DNA of 64,000 nt from Hymenobacter sp. BRD67. Its GTDB lineage: Bacteria; Bacteroidota; Bacteroidia; Cytophagales; Hymenobacteraceae. This document shows, piece by piece, positions 48,598 to 57,680 of the stretch. Numbering within the stretch: the first letter of the stretch is position 1; each line of letters starts with the position of its first letter. The DNA lies in contig NZ_CP053904.1 in the NCBI RefSeq assembly GCF_013256425.1, positions 1 through 64,000 of the forward strand. Reading direction: 5' to 3'. The notes below the pieces were generated by a model. That model saw nothing but the letters and a program-made list of their open reading frames with translations. It searched no databases and was not told the origin of the DNA. A program made the position numbers and the translations under genes.

Positions 48598-48783
48598 ACT
48601 GGCGTGAGTTTAGCGCAGCGTAACTCGTGCCTTTTTTTCGGGGCAGGCTGTGCCTCCCGTAGAACGAGCTAAGTGGACGACCCTGGCGGCGCGGTTATAC
48701 TTTGCCGCTGACGCGGCAGTGGAGGTGCAACCTCCACAATGAAAAAAGGCACGAGTTACGGCTTCGCCTAAACTCGCGCCAGT
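48598..48783. mobile_element. 186-bp MITE-like element with about 40-bp terminal inverted repeats
   Basis: Left end ACTGGCGTGAGTTTAGCGCA and on to GTAACTCGTGCCTTTTTTT; right end is its imperfect complement, AAAAAAGGCACGAGTTACGG then CCTAAACTCGCGCCAGT. Inside are smaller palindromes (GTGGAGGTGCAACCTCCAC, CCGCTGACGCGG). It carries no coding sequence, as expected of a miniature inverted-repeat element moved by a transposase elsewhere. Confidence 0.8.
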
Positions 48784-48829
48784 ATAGAATCCACGCTAGC
48801 CAATCTGGTAAAATGCGCCGACGGCTGAT

Positions 48830-49732
48830 TCACCGCGACTTCGCCTCGCGCCAGCTGAACTCGGGCTCGTAGCCCAGCACTTTCCGCGCCTTCTCAATTG
48901 AGAGCAGCGTTTCGTGCTCGCCCAGCTTTTTCCTCACTGGTACATTGGGCAAGTAGTTTTTCATCAGCTCGGTCGAGGATTTCGACATCACCGTATCGGC
49001 GTTGGCGATGATAAAGGGGTGCATGCCGGTGGCCTCCCACTCAAGGGCCTTGCGGATGGCCTGGGAGCCGTCGCGGGCGTCGATGTAGGCCCACATATTC
49101 CACTTGCGCTCCTCGGGGTCGTGGTCGTAGGCCGGAAACCTGGCGTAGTCGGCGGGCTCCATCACGTTGCTGAAGCGCAGGCCAACGAGCTTCATAGCGG
49201 GCGTTTGGAGGACGAACTGGCGGGCCATGTCTTCCATCAGCACCTTGGCCAGAGCGTAGGCGCTTTTGGCGCGCAGCGGGTAGTCCTCGTCCACGGGCGC
49301 GTAGGGCTCGCCGCCCTCAAAAGGCTCGCCCAGCGTGGTTTCACTGCTGGCCCAGATGACGTTGTGAATACCCAGCCGGCGGGCGGCCTCAAACACGTTG
49401 TAGGTGCCCATAATGTTGTTTTGAAACAGATGGGCATCGGGGTACTGGCGCGGCGTCGGGAAAGCCGCCAGGTGAACGATGGCATCGAAGGCATTGGTGC
49501 CCACGCCGGCGTGTATTTCATGGCCCACCGAAGAAAATGCGTCGAGCGTCTGGCCGAAATCAGCCAAGTCGGCGATAATGCCTGGAATACCTTTCTCGGG
49601 CGCTACGGTATCAACCACGAATACATCGTAGCTGTGGGCCAGCAGGTCTTGCACGCAAACGCGGCCGAGCTTGCCGGTGCCGCCGGTCACGGCCACGCGC
49701 TTTTTGGCGGTGGGCTTTTGGGGAGATTTCAT
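48830..49732 (-). CDS. NAD-dependent epimerase/dehydratase (extended SDR)
   Basis: 300 residues. The Rossmann motif RVAVTGGTGKLGRVCVQDLL spans about 12-31, the catalytic Ser lies in VIWASSETTLGEP at about 128-140, and YALAK is the YxxxK pair at about 159. The C-terminal half is shorter than in UDP-galactose epimerases, closer to uronate dehydrogenase-like SDRs, so sugar or sugar-acid chemistry is likely. No sugar-pathway gene is adjacent. Confidence 0.85.
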   Translation of the reverse strand: MKSPQKPTAKKRVAVTGGTGKLGRVCVQDLLAHSYDVFVVDTVAPEKGIPGIIADLADFGQTLDAFSSVGHEIHAGVGTNAFDAIVHLAAFPTPRQYPDAHLFQNNIMGTYNVFEAARRLGIHNVIWASSETTLGEPFEGGEPYAPVDEDYPLRAKSAYALAKVLMEDMARQFVLQTPAMKLVGLRFSNVMEPADYARFPAYDHDPEERKWNMWAYIDARDGSQAIRKALEWEATGMHPFIIANADTVMSKSSTELMKNYLPNVPVRKKLGEHETLLSIEKARKVLGYEPEFSWREAKSR

Positions 49733-49830
49733 AAAATTGGAAAAGGAAGGATAGAGTCATCGCCGCTGGAATGGACGATGGTCAAAAGTCTAGTACGGTC
49801 AGCCGGGCCGGGCCGCTGCGAATTGCCATA

Positions 49831-49877
49831 AAAACCGCCGCTTTTCAAAGCCATACGACTCGAAAAGCGGCGGTTTT
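49831..49877 (-). terminator. Terminator of the molybdenum oxidoreductase operon
   Basis: Perfect 16-bp inverted repeat AAAACCGCCGCTTTTC / GAAAAGCGGCGGTTTT with a 15-base loop; T5 follows on the minus strand, about 110 bases after the paoC-like stop. Confidence 0.85.
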
Positions 49878-49912
49878 AGAACGCGGTTAAATTTCGCTCA
49901 AAACATCTAGCT

Positions 49913-49947
49913 GAACGTCATGCTGAGCCTGTCGAAGCATGACATTC
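49913..49947. repeat. Short palindrome of the GTCATGCTGAGC family
   Basis: GAACGTCATGCT and AGCATGACATTC form 12-bp arms with one mismatch; the inner GAGCCTGTCGA equals the left arm of the 110-bp element at 19211. Confidence 0.75.
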
Positions 49948-49984
49948 TGCTAGGGTTTCTAGTGTGTCCCAGTTAGCGGGGTGA

Positions 49985-52221
49985 TTACACCAGCTTATCG
50001 GGCGTGATGGGCAGCTCGCGCACGCGCTTGCCGGTGGCGTTGAACACGGCATTGGCAATGGCCGGGGCCACGCCGATGGTCGCAATTTCGCCGATACCCT
50101 TGGTGCCCAGCGCGTTCACGTGGTAGTCGGGCTGGTTCACGAAGGCCACTTCTACGGCTGGCGCGTCGGCGTGTACGGGCACGTGGTAGTCGGCAAAGTC
50201 CTTGGTAACGTAGCGGCCGTAGCGGTGGTCGATGACGGCGTCTTCCATCAGGGCCATGCCGATGCCGCCCACGGCACCGCCCTTCATCTGGTTGGCGGCA
50301 GTTTTCTGGTTGATAATGGTGCCCGCGTCGGCGCACGACACGAGCTTGCGCACCCGCACCTCGCCGGTGAGCACGTGCACCGCCACCTGGGCAAAGTGCA
50401 CCGAAAACGAGTACATTGAATACGTCTGGCCATCGGTGCCGGTGGGCTTCGACTCCACGTTGACGAAGGCTGCGCCCGGCTGCTTGAGCAGGTCGGCGTA
50501 CTGCGCGCGACTAGCCCCCGCGCTGGCCAGCGTCAGGTAGCCGTCGGCCAGCTGCACGTCTTCTTTTTTAGCCGAGGCGAAGGCCGGCTGGCTCGCCCCA
50601 GCCAGCTCGCGCAGCTTGTCTTTCAGCGCCAGGCAGGCATCCTGCACGGCCTGGCCTACAGTATTCACCGTGGAGGAGCCGCCCTGCGAGCCCGACTGCG
50701 GAAAGCCCGAATTACCCAGCTCAAACGTGATGCGGCCAGGGTCGATACCCAACGTATCGGCCGCAATCTGGGTCATGGCCGTGCCCGTGCCGGGACCGAT
50801 ATCGGTGGTGGCGCATTGTAGCACTACGTGGCCGTTGGGCAGCAATTGGGCGCTCACGTGGGCCGAGCCCCGGTGCGCCCCGAAGGTGCCCACGCCCATG
50901 CCGTAGCCCAGTAGCCAGTCGCCCTCGCGCACGGCGCCGGGCTCCAGCTTGCGGTTCTGCCAGCCGATGCGGTCGGCGCCGAGCTGGTAGCATTCCTTCA
51001 GAAACTTGGTGCTCCAGGGCCGGTTTTTCTCGGGGTCCTGGTCGGTGTAGTTGCGCAGGCGAAACTCCAGCGGGTCGAGCTTGAGCAGATACGCCATCTC
51101 GTCCATCGCCGACTCCAGGGCAAACGCGCCGGTGGCCTCGCCGGGGCCGCGCATCCAGATGGGCGTGCTCACGTCGAGGGCCGCAATGCGGTAGCGCGTC
51201 GTCAGGTTGGGCGACTGGTACATCATGCGCGTCTGGGCCAGCGTCGATTCGGTAAACTCCTCGTAGGTGGAAGTCTGGCCGATGGAGTCGTGGCTGATGG
51301 CCGTGATTTTGCCATCGGCCGTGGCGCTCATCCCGATTTTCTGCCAGGTGTAGGGCCGGTAGCCCACCATCGTAAACATCTGCTCGCGGGTCAGCATCAG
51401 CTTTAGCGGGCGGCCAACTACCTTGGCGCCCATCACGGCGGCCGACTCGTGCGGCCAGCTGTGCAGGGCGTTGCCGAAGGCGCCGCCCACGAAGGTGGCA
51501 ATCACCTGCACGTTCTCCTCGGGCAGGCTCCACTCCCTGGCAAAATCGCGGCGCGTGCCGAGCGTGCCCTGCGTCTTGTCATACAGCGTCAGCCGGTCGG
51601 GCGCCTCCCAGTGCGCCGTGACGGACTGCATCTCCATCGGGCTGTGCATCTCGTTCGGAATCACGTATTCCTGCTCGATTTTGAGGCTGGCTGACTTGTA
51701 CGCATCGGCCTGCCCGCGCTGGTAGTCGGCCATCGGCGACTTTGGGTTTTTCTGGGCCGAAGTGGGCAAAAAGGCCTGCGCCGCGCCCGCTTTCATGCTG
51801 GTCTGGTGTGCTTCCTTGGCATACTGCGCCTGCACGAGCCGGGCCGCGTGGCGCGCCCGCTCGTAGGTGTCGGCCACCACTAAGGCAATCGGCTGGTCGT
51901 TGAAGCGAATCTTCTCGTCGTAAAATACCTTCAGCGGCCCGCCCTCGGTCGGGGCTGCGAGGGGTCTTTGCCGGCAGGCTTAAAGCCCGGTACCTTGGGC
52001 GCGTTGAGGTGCGTAAGCACGGCCAATACGCCCGGCGCGCGCTCGGCGGCCTTGGTGTCGAGGCTAGTGATGCGGCCCTTGGCAATGGTGCTGCCCACCA
52101 GCACGCCGTAGGTCATGCCCGGCAGCTCGTACTCGGCCGAGTAGCGGGCACCGCCCGTCACTTTGAGGTGGCCATCTACCCGGCTCATCGAGCTCCCAAT
52201 GTGCTTTTCTTGCGTTTTCAT
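49985..52221 (-). CDS. Xanthine dehydrogenase-family molybdenum-binding subunit, PaoC-like (frame break)
   Basis: Molybdenum-cofactor subunit of an aldehyde or purine oxidoreductase, about 745 residues when joined. The first frame (52221-51960) has SRVDGHLKVTGGARYSAEYE and GVLAVLTHLNAP. The second has the substrate and cofactor blocks GGAFGNALHSWPHESAAVMG, MRGPGEATGAFALESAMDEM, TTDIGPGTGTAMTQIAADTL, and the catalytic Glu in GTKGIGEIATIGVAPAIANA near the C-terminus. One C added to CCCC near 51956-51960 joins GKDPSQP to TEGGPLKVFYDE. Encoded after its FAD and iron-sulfur subunits, in the same order as E. coli paoABC. A family A repeat precedes it. Confidence 0.9.
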
Positions 52222-52238
52222 AAATGAAGTAAGATTGG

Positions 52239-52315
52239 GTAGCGTGGACTCTTCAAGTCCGCGCGTAGGGGGTTGTTCAACGTTCCTACGCGCGGACTCG
52301 CAGAGTCCAAGCTAC
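52239..52315. repeat. Palindromic repeat family A, copy inside the paoABC-like operon
   Basis: 77 bp, arms GTAGCGTGGACTCTTCAAGT and ACTCGCAGAGTCCAAGCTAC, between the FAD-subunit and molybdenum-subunit genes. It ends 4 bases before the FAD-subunit stop codon. Confidence 0.88.
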
Positions 52316-52319
52316 AGCA

Positions 52320-53300
52320 TTAAGCCGCGCTGGCTGTTTTAAGCGCCTGCACGAGGGTGTTGGGGGCCAGCCGGAGCTTATAGGCATTGTGTTTGAAAGC
52401 TTTGGCACCCTGCATCGCCACCTCGGCGGCGCGCCGGAAGCTGGCTTCGGTGGCGGGCTGGCCCACCAGGGCCTGCTCGGCAGCCGGGAGGCGCCAGGGC
52501 TTGTGGGCCACGCCGCCCAGCGCCAGGCGGGCCGCTTTAATCGTGTTGTTCTCTATATCGAGCGCTACGGCGGCGCTCACCAGGGCGAAGGCGTAGCTGG
52601 CGCGCTCGCGCACCTTTTGGTAGTGCACGTGCCTGGTAAATGGATTGTCGGGAATGTCCACGGCCGTTATCAGCTCGCCGGCTTCAAGGTTGGAGTCGCG
52701 CTCGGGCGTGTCGCCGGGCAGGCGGTGCAAGTCACTGAAGGCCAGCTGCCGGTCGCCCTTCGGCCCGCTGATGAGCACCGTGGCGTCGAGGGCCACCAGC
52801 GCCACGCTCATATCCGAGGGGTGCACGGCGATGCACTTGTCGCTGGCCCCGAAAAGGGCGTGCATGCGGTTGATGCCTTCCAGCGCTGCGCAGCCGGTGC
52901 CAGGCTGGCGCTTGTTGCAGGGCATACTCAGGTCGTAGAAGTAGCTGCACCGCACGCGTTGCAGCATATTGCCGCCCACAGTGGCCATATTGCGCAGCTG
53001 CGGCGAGGCGCCGGCATTTAGCGCCAGGGCCAGCAGCGGCTGCCGGGCGCGCACCTGCGCATCGCCTGCCACGGCCGAGTTCAGGGCCAGCGCCCCGATG
53101 CGCAGGCCTGTAGGCTGGGCTTCGATTTTATTGAGCGGCAGGCGGTTGATGTCTACCAGCTTTTGGGGCGTCATCACGCCGCGCTTCATCAAATCGACGA
53201 GGTTGGTGCCGCCGGCGATAAACTTGGCGGTGGGGTCCTTGGCTACTACGTCGATAGCGGCCTGCGGCTTGGTAGCGCGCACGTACTGGAACTGGTTCAT
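52320..53300 (-). CDS. FAD-binding subunit of the PaoABC-type oxidoreductase
   Basis: 326 residues from the ATG at 53298-53300 (MNQFQYVRATKPQAAIDVVA). The FAD-binding PCMH motif is AKFIAGGTNLVDLMKRG at about 28-44, and NMATVGGNMLQRVRCSYFYD at about 106-125. A cysteine-rich insertion, RCSYFYDLSMPCNKRQPGTG followed by C, is the extra loop that binds a [4Fe-4S] cluster in E. coli PaoB, so electrons likely pass through it. The C-terminal CO-dehydrogenase flavoprotein domain follows. Its start overlaps the iron-sulfur subunit gene by 4 bases. Confidence 0.9.
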   Translation of the reverse strand: MNQFQYVRATKPQAAIDVVAKDPTAKFIAGGTNLVDLMKRGVMTPQKLVDINRLPLNKIEAQPTGLRIGALALNSAVAGDAQVRARQPLLALALNAGASPQLRNMATVGGNMLQRVRCSYFYDLSMPCNKRQPGTGCAALEGINRMHALFGASDKCIAVHPSDMSVALVALDATVLISGPKGDRQLAFSDLHRLPGDTPERDSNLEAGELITAVDIPDNPFTRHVHYQKVRERASYAFALVSAAVALDIENNTIKAARLALGGVAHKPWRLPAAEQALVGQPATEASFRRAAEVAMQGAKAFKHNAYKLRLAPNTLVQALKTASAA

Positions 53301-53929
53301 ACCTTTTGCCCTCCGCCTTTTACGTCCTGAATAGCCGCCACAATGTTGGCGTAGGCCCCGCAGCGGCAAATATTGCCGCTCATATATTCTCTAATTTCAC
53401 CCTCTGAGCCGGCGTGGCCTTCGCGCACGCAGGCCACGGCGCTCATAATCTGGCCGGGGGTGCAGTAGCCGCACTGAAAGCCGTCGTGCTTCACAAACGC
53501 CTCCTGCATGGGGTGCAGCCTGTCGCCGTCGGCCAGGCCCTCGATGGTCGTGATTTCCTGGCCATCGTGCATCACCGCGAAGCTCAGGCAACTGTTCACG
53601 CGCTGGCCATCGACGTGCACCGTGCAGGCGCCGCACTGGCCGTAGTCGCAGCCCTTTTTGGTGCCCGTCAGGTGCAGCTGCTCGCGCAAAAAGTCGAGCA
53701 GCGTGGCGCGCGGTTCGACTGAAACCTTGTGCTTCACGCCGTTGACTTTCAGGCTCAGCGGAATTTTCTCGAAGGCGGCGGCCACGCGCTCGTCAAAGCC
53801 TTCGGCGGCGGCCGTCACTACTGAGCCGGGCACCAGGGCCAGGGCCGTGAGCAGTGACGACTGCTTGAGAAACGTGCGCCGGGCCTCGTCGTGGTTTGCC
53901 GGCGCGTCGAGGTCGGGGTTCGTAGTCAT
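53297..53929 (-). CDS. [2Fe-2S] subunit of the PaoABC-type oxidoreductase, Tat-exported
   Basis: 210 residues. The N-terminus carries a twin-arginine signal (EARRTFLKQSSLLTALALVP), so the folded complex is exported. The plant-type ferredoxin cluster is KKGCDYGQCGACTVHVDG with a further Cys in VNSCLSF (about 95-120), and the second cluster is GFQCGYCTPGQIMSAVACV with SGNICRCGAYANIV near 150-195. First gene of the three-gene operon, as in E. coli paoABC, where the enzyme detoxifies aromatic aldehydes in the periplasm; that substrate is only inferred here. Confidence 0.92.
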   Translation of the reverse strand: MTTNPDLDAPANHDEARRTFLKQSSLLTALALVPGSVVTAAAEGFDERVAAAFEKIPLSLKVNGVKHKVSVEPRATLLDFLREQLHLTGTKKGCDYGQCGACTVHVDGQRVNSCLSFAVMHDGQEITTIEGLADGDRLHPMQEAFVKHDGFQCGYCTPGQIMSAVACVREGHAGSEGEIREYMSGNICRCGAYANIVAAIQDVKGGGQKV

Positions 53930-54153
53930 AATTTGGTAAAAATACGATGTATGAAAAGCCGGGTAAGGACTACTTTAAGCGGTGAGCGTTGCGGCCGGTT
54001 CCGGTCTGGTAACCGGCAAGTAAGTTTCAGGTTGAGTAATAGGCGCATACATTTTGCCCCAAAAAGTACCGGAGGCTGAAAGTTAGCTCCGAAGCAGAAT
54101 ACCGCTGGCCTTTCTGGTTTTACAAGCCGACGGATGTACCATAGGAAACGCCG

Positions 54154-54161
54154 TAAATTTG
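54154..54161 (+). promoter_or_regulatory. Bacteroidota -7 promoter box
   Basis: TAAATTTG, exact TAnnTTTG match, 24 bases before the ATG of the transglutaminase-like gene. The rest of the 256-base gap 53930-54185 shows nothing recognisable. Confidence 0.5.
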
Positions 54162-54185
54162 CCCCTTGTCTTTTAGCTTATTAGG

Positions 54186-55310
54186 ATGAGAAACCTGCTG
54201 CTCGCCGCTATTGCGCTGCTCACTGCCGCCGCACCGGCTCCTTCTGCGTCCGTAGCCCCGCGCAGCCGCACCTTCCAGCTGGTGTGCCGGGCTGCCGTGC
54301 CGGCGCCTGCTGCCGGCACTAGGACGCTGGAATTCTGGATGCCCGTGCCGCACAATGACAAAAACCAGGACGTGCGCGACCTCAAAATAGAGGTGTCTGG
54401 CTTTCCAAATCGTATTAAGCTTCAGAATATAAAGGCCTCTGATACGAATGCTGCTGTGCCTGCCCCTTATACTGTTGAAACCGATATGTATGGCAACAAA
54501 ATCATGCATCTGGTAGTGCAAGCGGCTTCAGTCCTTCAGGCTGGTGTGCTATATGATAAACATATGGCCCAGCAATTGTCAAAGCTTCCTGCTGCGCCTA
54601 TTGAGCCATTAGTGATTACGCTTACGGCCCGCATCACGCGCCGCGAGCACCTCAACCTGCGCGCCAACTCCGATACCGCGCCTGTTGAAGCCGAAGCCAC
54701 CGACCCCAACTTGAGCCGCTGGTTGGCTCCCGACCGCCTCGTGCCGCTCGACTTTAAAATCAAAGCCCAGGCTCAGGCAGTGGTAGACAAGGCCGGCGCC
54801 AAAACCGATTTGCAAAAGGCCCGCGCTATCTACGAGCACGTGGTGAGCACCGTGACCTACGACAAAACCGGCCAGGGCTGGGGCCGGGGCGATATATATT
54901 ATGCCTGCGATGCCCGGCGCGGCAACTGCACCGATTTTCACGCCATTGTGATAGGCTACTGCCGGGCGCTGGGCATTCCGGCGCGCTTCAGCATCGGGCT
55001 GCCGCTGCCGGCCGAGCATGGCAAGGGCGAAATAAAGGGCTACCACTGCTGGGCCGAGTTCTTCACCAAGCAAACCGGCTGGGTGCCGGTCGATGCCTCG
55101 GAGGCTGCTAAAAACCCGGATAGGCGCGCCTACTTCTTCGGCGCGCACGATGAAAACCGCGTCGAGTTCACCCGGGGCCGCGACCTGACGTTGACGCCCA
55201 AGCAGGCCGGCGCGCCACTCAACTACTTCGTGTACCCGTATGCCGAGGCCGACGGCAAATCCGTGGAAAACGTGGAGCACACGTACACGTTCGAAGACGT
55301 AGAAAAGTAG
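54186..55310 (+). CDS. Exported transglutaminase-like domain protein
   Basis: 374 residues with a signal peptide at 1-20 (LLLAAIALLTAAAPAPSA). The N-terminal 190 residues are a beta-rich domain; the transglutaminase-like cysteine-protease fold follows with the catalytic triad visible: Cys in RRGNCTDFHAIVIGYCRALG at about 256-275, His in GYHCWAEFF at about 297, and Asp in VPVDASEAAKNP at about 313. Such proteins usually act as peptidases or amidases. The stretch 54390-54620 is AT-richer than the rest. The stop TAG is part of a family A repeat. Confidence 0.88.
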   Translation: MRNLLLAAIALLTAAAPAPSASVAPRSRTFQLVCRAAVPAPAAGTRTLEFWMPVPHNDKNQDVRDLKIEVSGFPNRIKLQNIKASDTNAAVPAPYTVETDMYGNKIMHLVVQAASVLQAGVLYDKHMAQQLSKLPAAPIEPLVITLTARITRREHLNLRANSDTAPVEAEATDPNLSRWLAPDRLVPLDFKIKAQAQAVVDKAGAKTDLQKARAIYEHVVSTVTYDKTGQGWGRGDIYYACDARRGNCTDFHAIVIGYCRALGIPARFSIGLPLPAEHGKGEIKGYHCWAEFFTKQTGWVPVDASEAAKNPDRRAYFFGAHDENRVEFTRGRDLTLTPKQAGAPLNYFVYPYAEADGKSVENVEHTYTFEDVEK

Positions 55311-55363
55311 CGTGGACTCTGCGAGTCCGCGCGTGGAACGAACCAGTACGAAACCACGCGCCT
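55307..55363. repeat. Palindromic repeat family A, left half
   Basis: Left arm GTAGCGTGGACTCTGCGAGT is intact; the right arm is reduced to CCACGCG and part of its end. Its TAG (55308-55310) is the stop codon of the transglutaminase-like gene. Confidence 0.8.
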
Positions 55364-55373
55364 ACCTACTGCC

Positions 55374-56405
55374 TCACGGCGCCAGCACGAGCTTGCCGAA
55401 ATTCTGGCCCGAGAACAGCTTGAGCAGTGCGGGCAGGAAGTTTTCGACGCCGTGCTCGACCTGCACTTTGGGGGCTTTCAGCTGGCCTTCGCGCAGCCAG
55501 CCGGCCATTTCGCGGGCGGCCTCGCCGTAGTGGGCGGCGTTGTCGAATACCACGATGCCTTCCATGCGGGCGCGGTTGACGAGCAGCGAGAGGTAGTTGG
55601 CTGGGCCCTTCACGGGCGTCGTGTTATTGTACTGCGAGATGGCTCCGCAGATGACAATGCGCGCCCGCAGCCGGATTTGCTCCAGCACCAGGTCCAGAAT
55701 CTCGCCGCCCACGTTGTCGAAATACACGTCGATGCCCTCGGGGCAGGCAACGCGCAGGGCCTGGCGCACGTCCTCGGTTTTGTAGTTGATGCAGGCGTCG
55801 AAGCCCAGCTCTTGCACGCAGTAGTCACACTTTTCCTGCTCGCCGGCCAGGCCTACCACCCGGCAGCCCTTGAGCTTGGCAATCTGGCCTACCACGCTGC
55901 CTACGGCACCGGCCGCGCCGCTCACCACCACGGTTTCGCTGGCTTTGGGCTGGCCGGTATTGAGCAGGCCGAAGTAGGCCGTCATGCCCGTCATGCCCAG
56001 GGTCGAAAGGTAGGTTTCGAGCGGCGCGTGGCGGGTATCGACCTTTTGCAGAAAGCCGGGGTGGGCCGGGTTGGCGGCCGTTTCGCCCTCGCGCAGCGCG
56101 TACTGCTGCACCTGAAGGCCGCCCGTCACGTAGTCGCCCACGGCGAAGGCCGGGTGCTGCGACTCGACCACTTGGCCCGCGCCCAGTGCCCGCATCACTT
56201 CGCCAATGCCCACCGGCGGAATGTAGCTGCGACCCGCGTTCATCCACCCGCGCATGGCCGGGTCGAGCGAAAGCAGCTCGTTTTTAATCAGTACCTGCCC
56301 GGCTTGCAAGGCTGGCACCGCGCTGGTTTCGATGGTGAAATTTTCGGGGATGGGCAGGCCGGTCGGGCGCGAAGCCAGCTTGACCTGGGTGTTGGAATAT
56401 GGCAT
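55374..56405 (-). CDS. NADP-dependent oxidoreductase, MDR (PTGR/leukotriene B4 dehydrogenase-like)
   Basis: 343 residues, zinc-free medium-chain reductase that reduces activated alkenes or ketones. The N-terminal segment LASRPTGLPIPENFTIETSA is typical of this subfamily. The nucleotide motif is SGAAGAVGSVVGQIAKLKGC at about 150-169, with VVGLAGEQEKC and CYIDVYFDNVGGEILD-like GIDVYFDNVGGEILDLVLEQ after it. No zinc-binding Cys pattern. Cytoplasmic; substrate unknown. Confidence 0.88.
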   Translation of the reverse strand: MPYSNTQVKLASRPTGLPIPENFTIETSAVPALQAGQVLIKNELLSLDPAMRGWMNAGRSYIPPVGIGEVMRALGAGQVVESQHPAFAVGDYVTGGLQVQQYALREGETAANPAHPGFLQKVDTRHAPLETYLSTLGMTGMTAYFGLLNTGQPKASETVVVSGAAGAVGSVVGQIAKLKGCRVVGLAGEQEKCDYCVQELGFDACINYKTEDVRQALRVACPEGIDVYFDNVGGEILDLVLEQIRLRARIVICGAISQYNNTTPVKGPANYLSLLVNRARMEGIVVFDNAAHYGEAAREMAGWLREGQLKAPKVQVEHGVENFLPALLKLFSGQNFGKLVLAP

Positions 56406-56427
56406 GGGAAGGAGTGATATAATCGGT

Positions 56428-56527
56428 TGTCATTGCGAGCCTGCGAAACAATCGCACCCGAACGACCCTAGCGCAAGTCGTTCGGGTATCGTGCGGGTGT
56501 GATTGCCGCGCTGCGCTCGCAATGACA
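56428..56527. repeat. 100-bp nested palindrome (TGTCATTGCGAGC family)
   Basis: Outer arms TGTCATTGCGAGC and GCTCGCAATGACA enclose an inner stem CACCCGAACGAC / GTCGTTCGGGT. It lies between two oxidoreductase genes. A short relative is at 9883-9914. Confidence 0.85.
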
Positions 56528-56566
56528 GACGAATAAGAGACAACACTTTGAAAAATAAAGGTAAAA

Positions 56567-57505
56567 CTACCCTTGCAGCTCCTGCACGTCCTGGGGCGTG
56601 AGCTGCACGCTCATCGCTTTTAGCAGCTCCTGTAGCTGGGCGGGGCTGGTGCTGCTGGCAATGGGCGCCGTGATGCCGGGGGCCTGCATCAGCCAGGCCA
56701 GTGCTACCTGGGCCTGCGTGACGCCGTGGCGCTGGGCTACGGCATCGAGGCCATGCAGGATTTTCAGGCCCTTATCGTTCAGGTACTTGCTGCCTACGCC
56801 ACCGCCGCGGGCGCTTTTTTGCAGGTCGGCCGGGCTGCGGTATTTGCCAGTGAGGAAGCCCGCCGCCAGCCCGTAGTACGGAATAACGCCGATGCCGCTG
56901 GCCTGCACAATTGGCAGGTCGGCGTGCTCAAAAGCTTCCCGGTCGTAGAGATTATACAGCGGCTGCAGGCTTTCGTAGCGCGGCAGGCCCTGCTGCGCCG
57001 CGTCGAGGGCCGCCTGCAGGCGCTCGGGCTTGAAGTTGGACGCGCCGATGGCCCGCACCTTACCCTCTTTAATAAGCTGCGCATAGGCTTCGAGCGGCTC
57101 GGTTACGGGCAGGCTTTCGTCGTCTTTGTGCGATTGGTAGAGGTCGATGTAGTCGGTCTGGAGGCGCTGGAGCGAGCCTTCCACGGCGCGCATAATATAG
57201 GATTTTGACAATCCTTTGTTTTCAGCATTTACTTCCCAGCCCACTTTGGTAGCGATAACGACGTCGTCGCGGCGGCCGCGCTGCTTCAGCCACTTGCCGA
57301 TGATGGTTTCCGACTCGCCCCCGACGTGGCCGGGCACCCACACCGAGTAGCCATCGGCCGTGTCGATGGCATTGCCGCCGCCCGCCACAAAGGCATCGAG
57401 CACGGCAAAGGAAGTCTTTTCGTCGGCCGTCCAGCCGAATACGTTGCCGCCCAGCACGAGCGGAGCAATGTGGAGGCCCGAGCGGCCAAGTTCACGATGT
57501 TGCAT
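56567..57505 (-). CDS. Aldo/keto reductase
   Basis: 312 residues, NADPH-dependent reductase with a TIM-barrel fold. The catalytic tetrad is visible: Asp in NAIDTADGYSVW with Tyr three to five residues on (about 49-56), Lys in VVIATKVGWEV at about 85, and His in DLYQSHKDDE at about 124. The N-terminus QHRELGRSGLHIAPLVLGGN is typical of the AKR family with broad carbonyl substrates. Divergent from the M1 peptidase gene. Confidence 0.92.
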   Translation of the reverse strand: MQHRELGRSGLHIAPLVLGGNVFGWTADEKTSFAVLDAFVAGGGNAIDTADGYSVWVPGHVGGESETIIGKWLKQRGRRDDVVIATKVGWEVNAENKGLSKSYIMRAVEGSLQRLQTDYIDLYQSHKDDESLPVTEPLEAYAQLIKEGKVRAIGASNFKPERLQAALDAAQQGLPRYESLQPLYNLYDREAFEHADLPIVQASGIGVIPYYGLAAGFLTGKYRSPADLQKSARGGGVGSKYLNDKGLKILHGLDAVAQRHGVTQAQVALAWLMQAPGITAPIASSTSPAQLQELLKAMSVQLTPQDVQELQG

Positions 57506-57642
57506 GAATATAGTAAAAACAATGAATAAAGCAGCGCGAGCCCTTCGCGCGGCCTGCCTGCGAGCAAGAACACGCCAGCCGGCTTTTTGATTGAAGCCTG
57601 CGCCAGGCTACAGTGGCGGCTTGGCGCTTGCAGCGCAAGGGC

Positions 57643-57650
57643 TACATTTG
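57643..57650 (+). promoter_or_regulatory. Promoter of the M1-type peptidase gene
   Basis: TACATTTG, exact TAnnTTTG match, preceded by TTGG 18 bases upstream (57621-57624) as a plausible -33 box, 31 bases before the ATG. Confidence 0.55.
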
Positions 57651-57680
57651 GCAATACTTCTTTTTGCCGTTAAGTATTCC

